From positions 1,427,727 through 1,491,726 of the forward strand of contig NW_022985555.1 of assembly GCF_010093815.1 (NCBI RefSeq): a stretch of 64,000 bases of DNA, read 5' to 3'. The notes under the pieces are model-generated. The model was given only the letters and a program-made list of their open reading frames with translations, made no database searches and was not told the DNA's origin. Shown one piece after another: positions 35,253 to 46,926 of the stretch (positions are counted from its first letter, which is position 1; every line of letters begins with the position of its first letter). This stretch comes from Pseudovirgaria hyperparasitica (taxonomy: Eukaryota > Ascomycota > Dothideomycetes > Acrospermales > Acrospermaceae). A program made the translations under genes and the position numbers.

Positions 35253-36018
35253 TCAACAAACCACCCGACCCACCGCGCGCTCACCCCCGGCCCATCCTCC
35301 CGAAACACCCGTATCCCACGCCCCGCCAAACCAGCGCAGCAAAAGCACAATATCAAACGCATCGCCCGCCCGCTTCGCCGCACTCACCCGCCTGCCCATC
35401 ACACGGCATTTATCCGCCTGCAGCCCGCACGGGGTGCAGCACGCGTGCCTGTGCACCTGCGTGCTCGACTATCAGCGTGGGTGTGTCTGCGGAGAAGGGA
35501 CCGTGGAAGAGGGCGGGGGGCGTGAGGAGGGTGATGGCGACCGGGGGCGTGCTGGGGGTGGATGTGTGGAGTTTGGGGTGAGGAGGATGTCGAGGGCGGG
35601 GGGAGAGGAGGAGGGAGAGGGCGGCGCCGCCGACGATGGCGTGGGGGATGGAGGAGGAGGTGAGGAGGGTGGAGAGGAGGGTTGCGGCGGTGTGGATGGG
35701 GGGGGGGGGGGGGGGGGGTTGCGGGTTGGGGGGGATGGTGGGTGGTTGGGAGAGAGTTGGTTTGGAGAGTTCGGTTGCGGAGGGTTTGGATGGTTGTGGT
35801 GTTGTGGGTTGTGGGTTGTTGGTGTTGGCTTGAGGGCTTGGTGCGGTGGCGGCGGAGGAGGAGGATGGTGTGTTACTGGACTGTTCGGCGGGTGCTGGGG
35901 TGTTTGGAGATGCGGCGGTAGGAGCCTGGATAGGTTCTAGTTGGTAGCTGAATGGGACATGCTTGCCGTCGTCTGTGGAGGTGTTGTTATTGTTACTCTC
36001 CGCTGAAGCATCCGACAT
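35253..36018 (-). pseudogene. nucleotidyltransferase-like gene with a disrupted frame
   Basis: The start at 36018 (MSDASAESNNNN) opens a Ser/Pro/Thr-rich, disordered N-terminus with a Pro7 run coded by 21 consecutive C on this strand (35,698-35,718). A folded part follows: TLLSTLLTSSSIPHAIVGGA then ALSLLL, then TLIVEHAGAQARVLHPV, which resembles the start of a minimal nucleotidyltransferase fold. This frame stops at about 35,415, but a neighbouring frame continues sensibly (QADKCRVMGRRVSAAKRAGD then AFDIVLLLRWF) to a stop at 35,253. No intron with GT/AG ends joins them in phase, so I read a small indel near 35,420-35,440. It may be a true mutation or an assembly error in this GC-rich, homopolymer-laden stretch. 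Family assignment is tentative. Confidence 0.4.
35698..35718. repeat. 21-nt poly(G)/poly(C) run inside a reading frame
   Basis: An uninterrupted run of 21 G on the + strand (C on the coding strand), read as seven prolines. Confidence 0.9.
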
Positions 36019-37815
36019 GACGGGCTGGCGTGACAAAGGAATATTTCGCTGATTTCGGTTGTCGTAGGGGTAGAATGAGCAGTTCAGAATGCGAACAGTA
36101 GAATGATAATTTAGAGTGACGATCAGAGAGGGGGACAGTAGATTCAAACCAAGCGAGGTTTATAAGATAGTTGGCTGCCTAAAACATGTCGCTCTTGGCA
36201 CTTGAGTTTACGTACCTCTCTTCCTTCTCAGGCTAATTAACTCTAGCTAGCTCTTTGGCAGCCCTAATTATCTACTATACCAAACATAGGTTGATAAGAG
36301 TCGGACAAGGTCGTGGATTCCACATTCTCCTCCACCCCGAAATCCTCTAATGTAGTTTCTAATAGAAGCTTTACGTTTCACGATAGACCTCCTAAAATTA
36401 CATCTCCTATCTAGAACACCTCCTATCTAGAATACCTCCAAGACCACTTATTTTTTTTCAAGACCGAGCGCTTCGGATCGAATTGGCCAAATAGTATAGA
36501 CTGTCTGCTAAAGCTGTTGCCTAATCTTAAATAGCGCGTCTAGGCTGGCCCCTTTTACAACCATGGATAGCATTTCTTATAGGTAGATGTAATAGTAAGT
36601 AAGCTAGCGCGTATCCGAGTCTAGGGGTACCCATCTACCCACCTACTTTACCTAACCTTTATCTTTACCTTACCTCTACCTTCCCTCCGAGCATGAGACT
36701 AGCGAACAGCTACCCTTTTACCAGGTCCTTAAGTATATACAGTACTGCCATGCTACTACAAACAAAGGAGTGTGTTTCCGCATGGTCATGGTCATGGTAT
36801 AGAACAATACGCCCTCCTCGTAATCTCCCTGCATCTCTCTATGAATAAACGTGACTAGACGGACATGTATACATATCCAAACTACCACACCCCCCCCCCT
36901 AGATCCGGTTTAAATAACCTCTTACTCTCCCTCTAGTTCTTGAGCGTTCTAAAGTACCCCTCTTGGCACACCTGAATGCGCTCTCTGTTTATTTGGCTGT
37001 TTATCTTGTCTTGAGAGTGTAAGCTGTGGAATGCGGTGCTGGGGGTGGGATGCGGGGCTGTGTACTGTATACTATATATATATACGTACATACGTACATA
37101 CATACATACATACATACATACATACATACATACATACATACATACATACATACATACATACATACATAAAGACATACACACATCCATACAAACCATTCAC
37201 TCTCTTACTTACCCACTTAGCCAGACTACCCTCCTATAACCCCCCGCCCCGGCGTAGCGGCATATAGATATATAACCCTACCCAATCCATTCCTATATCT
37301 AAACATCTAGTCAAAGTAGAAACACCGATAGGGAGGGGAAGGGGGGGTTATATACCGGGGATGGTGTGTGATATCTGTTGAGGGTGGAGATTGTAGGTTG
37401 GCGGGATAATCAGCATGGCTTTAATTACTGGTCGTGTTGACTTAGGCTGGTTCTGCCGGCGGTTTTGAAGCTTCGAACTCTGAATCCGCCTTCTACCGTG
37501 CTGGGTGCTGGGTGCTGGGTGCTATATACCGGATCCATGCACCGGCTATACCAAGACGATTGCGTATACATATAATAAGCTCATGTGGAAAATTGGAGTT
37601 TGGATTAGATTGGGCATGTTAGGTGTATACCGTGTATATATGCCTGACTATATCAAACCGAGCGAAACATAGGAGTTAGGGTTTAGGGGGGGAAGGGGGG
37701 GAAGAGTTTTGATGGTTGTGTATATTTCATATCTTATATCTTATATCTTATATCTTTTATATGCCATATATTTCTAGGACGCGGAGATGTGGGAGAATAG
37801 GCTGATAGATGGAGT
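36019..37815. other. 1.8-kb spacer with relic AT-rich DNA and microsatellite
   Basis: 36,180-36,760 is TA-rich with CTAG-rich steps, resembling the relic tracts at 32-35 kb. A (TACA)n array follows at 37,083-37,169. At 37,498-37,522 is a short GGGTGCTGGGTGCT repeat, and at 37,728-37,760 a TATATCTTATATCT repeat. No gene is supported; frames through the TACA array are artefacts. Confidence 0.55.
37083..37169. repeat. (TACA)n tetranucleotide microsatellite
   Basis: About 20 tandem TACA units, near perfect, with two TACG variants at the left end. Confidence 0.95.
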
Positions 37816-38710
37816 TTAGTAGACAAAGTACGCCTGGGTAAGGGGCAATTCGGTCGCGGGCTCGGCCGCGCATACGACGCCGTCTGCCTCGACGATCTGT
37901 TGTTCGAATGTTAGTCAGTCGGTTTAACGAGAGTGTCAGAGTGTCGGAGTGAGATAGGGGATGTGCGTGCGTGCGTGCGTGTGTACAGAGTGAATAGGGG
38001 GGGAGTACGTGGGATGAAACACCCCTCCCCCTCCCAACAGAAGAAGACGACAAACTCACATATCGCTCCGGATCAACCCGCATAACAGGCATCCTATCAT
38101 TAAACTTCATATCCCGCTTCCCAACGACCCGACACCCCCTCACCGCCTCCACGCGCTTCCGCAACCCATACCCCGCCACCACCCCGCTCTCCAAACTCGC
38201 AGCCGACACGAATGTTACCGACGACCCCGGCGTCAACGGCGCAAACATCGGCCTCATGAGCACCGGCTCGACGGTCGGAATCGAGGCATTCGCGTCGCCC
38301 ATCTGCGCATAGGCAATCATGCCGCTCTTAATCACCGTCGCAGGCTTGACGCCGAAATTCGCGGGGGTCCAGAGGCACAGATCGGCGAGTTTGCCGGGTT
38401 CGATGGAGCCGATGAGGTGGGCCATGCCCTGTGCGATGGCGGGGTTGATTGTGATTTTGCTAATGTAGCGCTTGACGCGGAAGTTGTCTGCGTGCGAGCC
38501 AGCGTCTTCGGGGAGCGGGCCGCGCTGGAGCTTGTTTTTGTGGGCGGTGTTCCAGGTGCGGGTTATGACTTCGCCGCAGCGGCCCATGGCCTGGGAGTCG
38601 CTGGACATCATGCTTATGGCGCCGAGGTCGTGGAGGACGTCTTCGGCCGCGATGGTCTCGGCGCGGATGCGCGACTCGGCAAAGGCAATGTCTTCGGGGA
38701 TGTCGCGGTT

Positions 38711-38743
<33 letters not shown>

Positions 38744-40821
38744 TTCGTCGAGGGTGTTGCGGGTGTAGGGGCGGGTGGGGTTTGTGCTGGAGGGGAGGAC
38801 GTTTGGGTGCTGGACGACGGAGATGATGTCGGGGGCGTGGCCGCCGCCGGCGCCCTCGGTGTGGTAGGTGTGGATGACGCGGTTTTTGAAAGCGGCGACG
38901 GTGCTTTCGACGAAGCCGGATTCGTTGAGGGTGTCGGTGTGGATGAGGGTTTGGATGTCGTGCTCGTCGCAGACGGTGAGGCAGGCGTCGATGGCGGCGG
39001 GCGTGGTGCCCCAGTCTTCGTGGAGCTTGAGGCCGACGACGCCGGCGAGGGCCTGTTCGCGGAGGGGCTCGGGGGAGGAGTCGTTGCCTTTGCCGGTGAT
39101 GCCGAAGTTGAGCGGGAGGGAGTCGACGGCTTGGAGCATTTGGCGGATGTGCGTGGCGCCGGGGGTGCATGTTGTTGCGTTGGTGCCGGTGCTGGGGGGG
39201 GCGTGGGAGGTGAGTGTTCGTTCAGGGGGAAGGTAAATGGGGAGTTTGCTTACCTTGGGCCTGTGCCGCCACCGAGCATGGTCGTGACTCCGGATGCAAT
39301 GGCCTCGTAGGCTTGTTGAGGGCAGATGAAGTGGATGTGGGTGTCAAAGGCGCCGGCGGTGATGATCTTGCCCTCGCCGGCAATGACATCTGTACACGCG
39401 CCGACAACGAGGTTAGGGTCCACGTTGTCCATGATATCAGGATTTCCAGCCTTGCCAATACCAACTATGATTCCATCCCTGATTCCAATGTCGGCCTTGA
39501 AGATGCCAGTCCAGTCGACAATCAGCGCGTTCGTGATGACGGTATCCAAAGTCTCCTTGTCTAATCGTCCGCCAGCCTGGCCCATCCCCTCGCGAAGAGT
39601 CTTGCCACCGCCAAAAGTACATTCGTCACCGTAGTTTGTGTAGTCCTTCTCGACCTTGATCCACAAATCGGTGGCGCCGAGTCGCACCAGGTCGCCTGTC
39701 GTCGGGCCAAACATGCTGACATATGACTCCCGCTCCATGGTATATGCATCCAGCTGCATATCCGCAGCCGGCTCAGGGGTATGCAGGAAGCCACCGTCCA
39801 GCAGCTTCTGCACGATCCCATCGGCAATACTCGTGTCCCCAATATAGCCCGACGCGATATTGTTCCCACCGCGGATGATCTGGTTGCCCGCAATCTGCAC
39901 CAGCGTCACCGTCTTCGAATCGCCCGGCTCGAAGCGAACCGAGGTGCCGGCCGGAATATCCAAGCGGTAGCCATGCGCACGCACACGGTCGAAATTGAGC
40001 TGCGGATTCGTCTCGATGAAGTGATAATGCGAACCGACCTAGCCCCCCCACCCCTTTTTCAGCCGCTCGCCCCTCATTCTCATTCGTACAACACCAAGTT
40101 CAAAGAAACATACCTGAATCGGCCTATCCCCCATACTCACCACCCTCAAGCAAATCCTCTTCCGCCCCTCATTCAGCACCACCCGCCCCTTGACCGCCAC
40201 CACGGCACCCGGCTGCCGCTCCCGCTCATACACGCCCGGATCCGGCAGCGGAAACACATCCTGGCTCGGCACGGGCAGGAAACTGCCGTACAGCGCCCTG
40301 TCCAGATCGCCGTCGTCGGAGCTGATCGGGTGGTGGACGGTGACGAGATAGGTTCCCGTGGGAAAGGTGCCTTCGATCTGCAGCTCGGCGAGCGAGTGGA
40401 CGACGCTGGGCAGGACGTGGCGGCGGCCGAGCATGGTTTTGCCGAGGGACATGAGGTCGGCGACGGTGTGGTTGCCGTCGCGGACGAGCTGGGGGAGGGG
40501 GGAGTTAGTATATATGTGTGGGATATGGATGGTGGAGGTTCAACATACTTCTTGCAGATTGTTCGCAATCAGGGCCTGTGTCACATCAAGTCAATCAGTT
40601 CCATCTGTCTCCGTGTCAAGGGAAAGACACATGTTCATGCATATCAATTACCGTGGCTTCAGCATGGTTCAGCTTCACGCCCCTAGCCAGGCGTCGCTGG
40701 GCGAGGAGTCCGAGCTGTGTGATGACGAGCTTGTCGAGCTGGACGAACGGACTGGGGCATTAGCAGTATTCTTGTCGTGGTATATAAAAAAGTGTCGTAC
40801 CTCTTTCGGTGCCAGCTGCAT
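37816..40821 (-). CDS. urease (urea amidohydrolase), single-chain fungal type
   Basis: Nickel enzyme that splits urea into ammonia and carbamate in the cytosol. Seven exons: 40821-40801, 40738-40652, 40575-40549, 40488-40114, 40038-39254, 39191-38060, 37896-37816; introns 62, 76, 60, 75, 62 and 163 bp; 835 aa, the normal fungal length. Gamma-like N-terminus: [40 protein letters not shown]. Beta part: [20 protein letters not shown] and [18 protein letters not shown]. Alpha part: the nickel ligands THIH fall at about 407-410, the carbamylated Lys in [19 protein letters not shown], the catalytic-flap region [15 protein letters not shown] and [10 protein letters not shown]-terminus ends [15 protein letters not shown]. 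The 21-nt first exon was set because the acceptor at 40739 alone gives the family's N-terminus. All active-site residues are present. Accessory proteins are not in the window. Confidence 0.95.
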
Positions 40822-41549
40822 CTTGGTTGATTATTATCCAAAGGTCCAGAATTGCAGCGCCCACACCGTGTATGCTAAGAATGCTTGAGGATAGTTATAT
40901 TTATATGGTGTGAGACCTAAGGTCGGCCGATGGATGGCCTGGGGAGAGGGACGAGGAGTGGGAGAGAGCCCCGCTGATAAGGGAGTTATCAATCTCATCT
41001 CGCATCCATGGTTCCGGGACCGGATGGGCGAGGAATTGTGGGGGAGGGGTAGTTACCTAGACAGGTAGCGGGTGTGAATCTGTAGTTTGGTAAAACGTAG
41101 CGCGGGCTTACGGCGGCGGCGGCGGCAGCGGCGGCGTGAATATAGGCTCGTTCAGCCCTACGATACAACAATAGAAGCTGTCAAGGTTGAAGCTTTCCAG
41201 CTTGTATATAGAGTGCATTGAAATATAAGAAGCCCGCCGCCATACCTAAAAGGCCAGCGAAATACCCCATGACTGACCACATTGCGAGCTGCTTCTTCTG
41301 CAAAGTCCACGACTGTAGTCTACATTCATCCACCGTCCGCAGCATGAACAACGCGGTATCAGTTTTTACCCTTCCCTCCCTTATACGCCCCAGCCAGCTG
41401 CCACTCAGATAAGAGCCCCGGCGCCACCATTTGACGATACAAACAACTGCGGTACAATCATAAGCAAAAAGCAGAGGGGAAAAAAAGCAAATAAGAAAAA
41501 TGAACAACAGCCCGTACGCCATCTCATCTACACGTGCGCGCGCACACGC
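40822..41549. other. spacer between HMG-box gene and urease
   Basis: Promoter side of urease and 3' flank of the HMG-box gene. A minus-strand frame at 41,181-41,522 would encode 113 aa with two hydrophobic stretches (MAYGLLFIFLICFFSPLLFA and a second one), but it starts 28 bp after the HMG-box stop and is more likely its 3' UTR. A GGC-rich run lies near 41,110. Confidence 0.45.
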
Positions 41550-42936
41550 TCACGCCTCTGCGGCTTTGCGCTTGCGCTTTCCACCGGCAGCAGGCGTCTC
41601 TGGCTTCTCGTCGGCTTTGGCGCCCTTCTTGGCTCGGCTCTTTGTGGCGACGGGGCTGTCTGATTTGGGAGGAGCAGCAGCAGCAGCCTTCTTGCCTGCC
41701 TTCTTCTTGTCAGTGGTGGGCGGGTCAATGGCGCCGGGGGGAGGGACGATTGTGGTGGATGGACGAGGCACCTCGATAGCAGCAGCAGGACTCGGCACAA
41801 TCACACCGTTCTCCTTGCCAGTCTTGCGCCGTTTGGCACCCGCCTTGCCGGCAGACTGAGGGACGATTGGCATGGGCTCTGGGGCATCGTCTTCATCGCC
41901 CTCGGCGTCAGAGTCGGCGTCAAAGTCGGCAGCGATGATGTCGTCGTCAGCGACGGCATCGGCATCGGCGTCCTCGCCAATGGCCGCCTTGGTGGCATTG
42001 TACTTTTCGACATCTTCCTTGTAGGTGACGAGGTTTTTGCGGTACTCGATTCTCCACATCTGAAGTAGTTAGTGCATGTGTGATGCAGGGTGGACCAATT
42101 CGAGGGCAGATCAGTTTAGGGCGATGTGACAACAAACTTACCTCCTTCTGTTCTTCCGGAAGCTCATTCCAGCGACGAGTGACCTCTTCGTTGACGGCGT
42201 TTGGGCCAAGCTTCTCACCAGCCACAAGGTTCTTCTCAAGATCACCCTTGACAATTGGACGCGCCTTCATGCTGAAGAGAAAGGCGGCGGTGAGAGGACG
42301 CTTGGGCGCGAGAGGATCTCTAATCTTCTTCTCCTTCTTCTTCTTGCCGCCCTTGGTGAGGCCGGTAGTATCGATCAGTGGCTGTTGGCCGAGCGGGTTG
42401 CCAAACATGTTGGCGTCAAACTGAGGATTGGGGTAGGCATCGCCGGCGACGAGCTTGCAATGCTCGAGATAGGCATTGAGGAGACTGGCGATGGCGACTT
42501 GGAGGGAGCTGAGACCGTTGACGACCTGTAGGTAGACTGTGTTAGCGATGCGCGGCGCGTGATTGCTTTAGGTAGTGGGTTGTTTATACAATCGCATCGG
42601 GTGGAGGAGACGCGCAAGTCGAGGAAGCGCGTCCTCGAGTCGAAGCGCGTGCAGAGAAGGCAGCGTTGATGTGCAGTCGAGAAAAAACACGATGCAGTGA
42701 ATTGTGGGCGATGGTTGGCGGCGAGAATCAACAAAGCGACGGCAGGGCAGAGGGTAGACAGACTCGAGAGCGAAGGGATTCGTGTAGACGTGTCGCAGAA
42801 AAGAGGATGGACAGGAAAACAGAAAACTTACACGATCGCGAGTGGTGATGAATTCCTGGATAGAGACAGTTTGTGGAATTGCGGTGGCAGCAGGCGTTGG
42901 CAGAGGCTCATCTGGTTTGTCTTTGCGGGGCGCCAT
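41550..42936 (-). CDS. HMG-box chromatin protein
   Basis: Exons 42936-42832, 42525-42142, 42059-41550; introns of 306 and 82 bp; 332 aa. The start MAPRKDKPDEPLP precedes the first intron. Exon 2 carries a helical N-terminal part (VVNGLSSLQVAIASLLNAYL), a Lys cluster (GGKKKKEKKIRD) and the first two thirds of the HMG box (PLAPKRPLTAAFLFSMKARP ... VTRRWNELPEEQKE); exon 3 finishes it (MWRIEYRKNLVTYKEDVEKY). The rest is acidic (residues of about 190-225, Asp/Ala-rich) and then Lys/Ala/Pro-rich with a KRKRKAAEA tail, a likely NLS. Comparable to single-HMG-box fungal proteins of the Nhp6/Hmo1 kind, which bend DNA non-specifically; the upstream helical part is closer to Hmo1-like layouts. The exact role is inferred. 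Confidence 0.85.
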
Positions 42937-44888
42937 GATATCTGGATGATGGTTGATGGAAGGGCTTCTTCTCGGGGGGGGAGGCAGTGTTTGTGTGGTG
43001 AGGTGGTTGGTGGTGGTAGTTGGTAGAGGAGGAGGAGTGTGATGAAGGTGGGAAGAAGGGGAGGTGGTAGTAGGCGAGGGAGCAAGAAATGGGCGAGTCG
43101 GGGCTGGCGAACGGGGGCATGGGCGGGTATCCCTAATCCCCAATCGCTCAATCCCACACACCCACACGCGCACGCAAAAAGCGACCGCCCACCACCCCCC
43201 TCGCCTGGACGAAAAGTCTGTCGCGCACCGCCCGTAGCCGACATGCCCTCTATTTTCACTTGCTATTATCCACACTATTATCTAGTTGCTGTACCCATAC
43301 ACATCCTCACACACGCGTGCATCGCGCTCTCTCTGGCTACCTACTAGCACTTTTGCTTGAGGTGCTCGATGTAAACGCGTCTAAAGATCTATACTAGCAC
43401 AAGCGACTCACAGTCGTTTATATATATACATATACATCTATCTTACAACCTCTATGTGCTTCAATCAGCAGTCGCTGCCAACGTAGCGTGCACTGTCTGT
43501 CCTGTCCACCGCCATATACGACATACCTGGCCACCACCCGGGAAGCTCAAGTAGAGAGGCTCCCAGTCAGTTAATTAGCGCCTCACGCGCAGAGCCTGCA
43601 CCCTCACCCTCTTCTGCGCACCACCAATGCCCGACAATCTGCAGTAATTATTAGTCCAAGTCAAGTTACTGCTACCTTTTTACTGCACCTTGTCCTCTAA
43701 GCTCTAATGACTGATAACTGATGCAAGCACCAGCCTGGTCAGTCGAGCCTTTAGCTGAGCCTGTGAGCCTGTGAGCCAGTGAGCCTAGCTTGCTCGCTCT
43801 CTCTCCACGCCTGGCTTGGCTGTCACTCGCCTGCATTTTGTCGCCAAGCTCGTCCTGTAAACTGTCCACCTAGCCCGCACCATGTCTAGTTAGATGCCCG
43901 CAAACCCCTTCTCTCTCATTTCCGCTCTCACCATAATTAACTGCCATGTTGCACCCGGTAATACCACGCCTAGCATCAAGATCACTTGGTGCCTGCTGCT
44001 GCCGCCTTTCCTGTCCACTTCACTCCCTCTGGCTGGCGGCCTCTTGCCTGCACTCCCTGCACTCACTGCGTCCACGTAATTACTGCAGCCGAGGGACCGT
44101 ATCTGGGCACTGCACGCTAAATGCTTGGGCTGCCTACCTACCTACACTACCTACACTACCTACACTACCTACCTAACATCCATCCATCCATCCATCGTAT
44201 GACTTCTAGCTGCTCAACTCGCGCGTTCTTACGTCGGAACCCACCAGAGGAGATAGCCTACTGTAGGTACGCACTACCTACCACACCCATCTACCATGCC
44301 CTCTGCCCTGCCTGCTCTGCTCGTGAGTGCGTATTACTGCACAAGCTCATCTATGCACCCACGTCCGCGTCCAGCAAGCACTTTTGTTGCGAACTAATCT
44401 GCTCTCATACTCACCACATCATCCATTAGCCGCCGTATTGCCTGGTGCGCCTTGTATATGCGTGTAGAGAGCGCGATCGTGAAGTCTTTTATATATACTT
44501 GAGCCACTGCACACACATCTTTCATTCATCAACGACCATCAGCTACCGAAAGAGGAATTTGCTATTCCTTTAATTCTTTATTCCGGCTGATCCTGGAGCC
44601 ATGTACTGTGCTTCTATGATAGCCGAAAACTAAAGGCTCGATAATCTACCTCGAGTCGAGCATCCATTCTTGGTATCGTGTCGTGTCGCCTCCCGTTTTC
44701 TTCTTCTTCTACTACTACTCCCACTACTCCAACTGCGCCTTTACACCAAGAGCCCCCCCCAAAGCCTACCAGGCAGGTCATGCAATCATATGCCCGTCAC
44801 GTATGCACACGTCCCCCCTCCACACCCAGAATCTGCCGTACCCAGCCCTACCACCCAAACCCATCAAACACAACCGGACACTCCCAGT
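42937..44888. other. 2-kb intergenic region
   Basis: Promoter and leader of the HMG-box gene on the left: 42,950-43,130 is G-rich and 43,130-43,210 C-rich on +, a sharp skew switch. 44,131-44,198 has CTAC-type and CATC tetranucleotide repeats. 44,695-44,900 is C-rich. No gene is supported. Confidence 0.5.
44131..44198. repeat. (CTAC)n and (CATC)n short repeats
   Basis: Tandem CTACCTACACTAC units followed by five CATC units. Confidence 0.85.
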
Positions 44889-45604
44889 CTACTTGTACTG
44901 GTGTTGTTCCGGCGGAGCTGCAGCTGCAGCAGCACCGGCGGGATGTTGCGCCCCATACCCATTCATCGGAATCTGCCCGTGATTCGCCTCCACGTCGGGT
45001 CGGTATCTGCATGCCACACACCCGTCATTAGTTGATCGCGCCGCCAGACACACTTCGCTATGCGACAACGACATGGACATACTTGATATCCTGGAAGAAT
45101 CTGCAGATGTGGCATCCTACTTCCTGCGCGCCCTTTGTTAGCGGTCGTTGTCCCTCTCTCTTTCGTCGGATACGCACATGGTACGGCTTGAACGAGAATG
45201 GTATTATAGGCTATTGTCGCGACACGGGTGTTGTCGTGTTAGCAAAGCACCCCGAATGGTCGCGCGCGAGGATCTTCTGCGTACAACAAAGCAAAGCGTG
45301 AACCATTGCCTGCGAAAAAGCAACTGTCAGCCAAAACCGCAGCACCTCAAGTCTGCTTTCAAAAGGCGGCTCTTGCGAAAAAACGCACCATCGCTTGAAA
45401 ACGTGTGCGCTGACATTCCCGCAGTTCATGCATTGCACCGTGACGTCCTCGTAGCCCTTGAGTCGGGATGTGAATGCTGATAATTAGAGCATGAGCGCAT
45501 TATTCCTCCGAAAGAGAGTCGCGCGCGCGTGTTGTGTGTCTGTCTGTCGCTCGCGCGCTAATGGACTTACTATGTTCTCCACACGTAAAGAAGAAGAATA
45601 CCAT
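44889..45604 (-). CDS. small zinc-ribbon protein, six exons
   Basis: Six-exon model of only 112 aa: exons 45604-45571, 45476-45389, 45309-45285, 45210-45178, 45123-45083, 45006-44889; introns 94, 79, 74, 54 and 76 bp, all GT/AG and in phase. The product reads MVFFFFTCGEHTFTSRLKGY, EDVTVQCMNCGNVSAHVFKR, WQWFTLCFVPIIPFSFKPYH, EVGCHICRFFQDIKYRPDVE, then an Ala/Pro/Gln tail. Two CxxC pairs (CMNC and CHIC) bracket a hydrophobic WFTLCFVPIIPFS turn, the layout of the fungal zinc-ribbon family that has a WFT...PhxPhS core. No single exon would be recognised on its own; only the joined product makes sense, which strongly supports the splice sites. Molecular role unknown. Confidence 0.85.
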
Positions 45605-46306
45605 TGTCGGTACTTTGGTAGAGGAGAGTGATTATCGATGCGCCAATAGAGATCAGGGAAGGGTTGGGAAGTTATATGGATAGAGCAAAGGAAGAGGTAG
45701 GAATGTTGGAAAGGTTGTCGCAAGTAGCACAGGGCAATATCCTTTTTGTTTGATTGCGCAGCGCGCCCTTTTGCCTTCATGGCGAGAGGGTGTGACGACG
45801 ACTATGCGCATGCCTCATGCCTCACAGCCACAACTGGGAGGAGCTATGGCCTCGACCCACTGTATCTGCGTGGCGCCTCAGGCCTCAATGTTTCCGCTTG
45901 TTAGTCTCGGGAGCCATAGACTGCTCATCAGTCCTGAGGATCGTCACTTGTGGAATCGTTTTGCATTTTACTGAAATACAATTTCACTACCCAGTCTTCT
46001 GGCTCTATCGACGGTTCATAAACAAGTCAACCCTACATGTACCTAGTCCTGTCACGCAAGCGAAGCCAAGTCTTGCTCGAGCTCTCAATTACTTCTTGTT
46101 CCCATGTGCGCTGAATTCTGGCTACCAAATTCACTAGCGCTGCTGCTGCCTCTAGATGATATATACTTCAGTAGTGGTAATTATGGAAGAGTGTGTGACA
46201 GGTACTATGACATGCAACTTTAACCGCTCACGACATGGCGTGCTCGTAAACATTCCCACCCACATACCAGCCCCCAACTTGGAATAATCGTATACTTGCA
46301 GGCGCA
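45605..46306. other. intergenic spacer
   Basis: About 700 bp between two small minus-strand genes; no frame with recognisable content. Confidence 0.5.
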
Positions 46307-46926
46307 TCATTGAGTCTTGAACAGGAGGATTGCGCAGTGGCCGAGATAGAAATAGATGAAATGCTTCGTCTCTGCCCGCCTGTCAGCATCACAACAAGGC
46401 CGAACCATGCTCCCGTCTGCATACCATGAGTGACGAAGCTGCCGAAATTCCGCCCAACGATGCAGTGCCATGTCGCTCCTTTCTTGTTGTCGAACTTGTC
46501 GAAGAATTAGTGTCTACATAAATGTCGTTGCGTGAACATTCCCAGACCTGTTGCTTAATATACTTGGCAATGTCCTGATCAGTGCAATCAGCTTCATGAG
46601 ATCTTCTTCATTTCTGCGGACACACCTTCTCGATGTTGAACTTTGACATTGCGTCCTCGGCTTGCATATGTTAGAGACCCTGTGCTGGCAGCTTTCCGCA
46701 GTCACATGTAAGCTCACCGACTTCAATCGCTTCCTGCTGCATTTCTTCGCTCTGGCACTCGGTCAGTTGAAGACAGTCAAGACCATCTACCTCTAATCAC
46801 CATGTCTGCAGACTTGATTTGCGCTGCAACAACCTGTTAGCTTGCTTCAGCACCTGCGCGTGACGCCGACACACCTTCGAGCTTTTCGGCGGTCTTCTGG
46901 TCCGCAAGAATCTTCTGGTCTGCCAT
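46307..46926 (-). CDS. DYN2: dynein light chain LC8 (DYNLL/Dyn2), seven exons
   Basis: Hub dimer of cytoplasmic dynein that binds intermediate chains and other partners; needed for nuclear movement in hyphae. Seven exons in 620 bp: 46926-46875, 46823-46801, 46751-46718, 46660-46626, 46574-46548, 46494-46425, 46371-46307; introns 49-57 bp; 101 aa. The joined protein reads [84 protein letters not shown], which is almost unmistakable LC8. A 16-residue N-terminal extension ([16 protein letters not shown]) precedes the core. Exons 2-5 are only 23-35 nt, so automated gene callers can easily miss this gene. It is head-to-head with Mrd1 across 374 bp. Confidence 0.95.

Noticed and set aside
37001-37267. 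Tyr/Val/Cys/Met or His/Thr/Ile repeat proteins on both strands
   Set aside because: They are translations of the (TACA)n microsatellite.
38417-39310. 297-codon open frame on + opposite urease exon 6
   Set aside because: It is antisense to a gene with all urease motifs; its Gly/Val/Asp/Ala-rich product mirrors the C-ending codons of urease.
41181-41522. 113-codon minus-strand frame with two hydrophobic stretches
   Set aside because: It begins 28 bp after the HMG-box stop and is more likely 3' UTR; no family recognised.
44560-44620. GGCTGATCCTGGAGCC, reminiscent of the start of 18S rRNA
   Set aside because: The similarity is limited to a few bases and nothing after it resembles rRNA.
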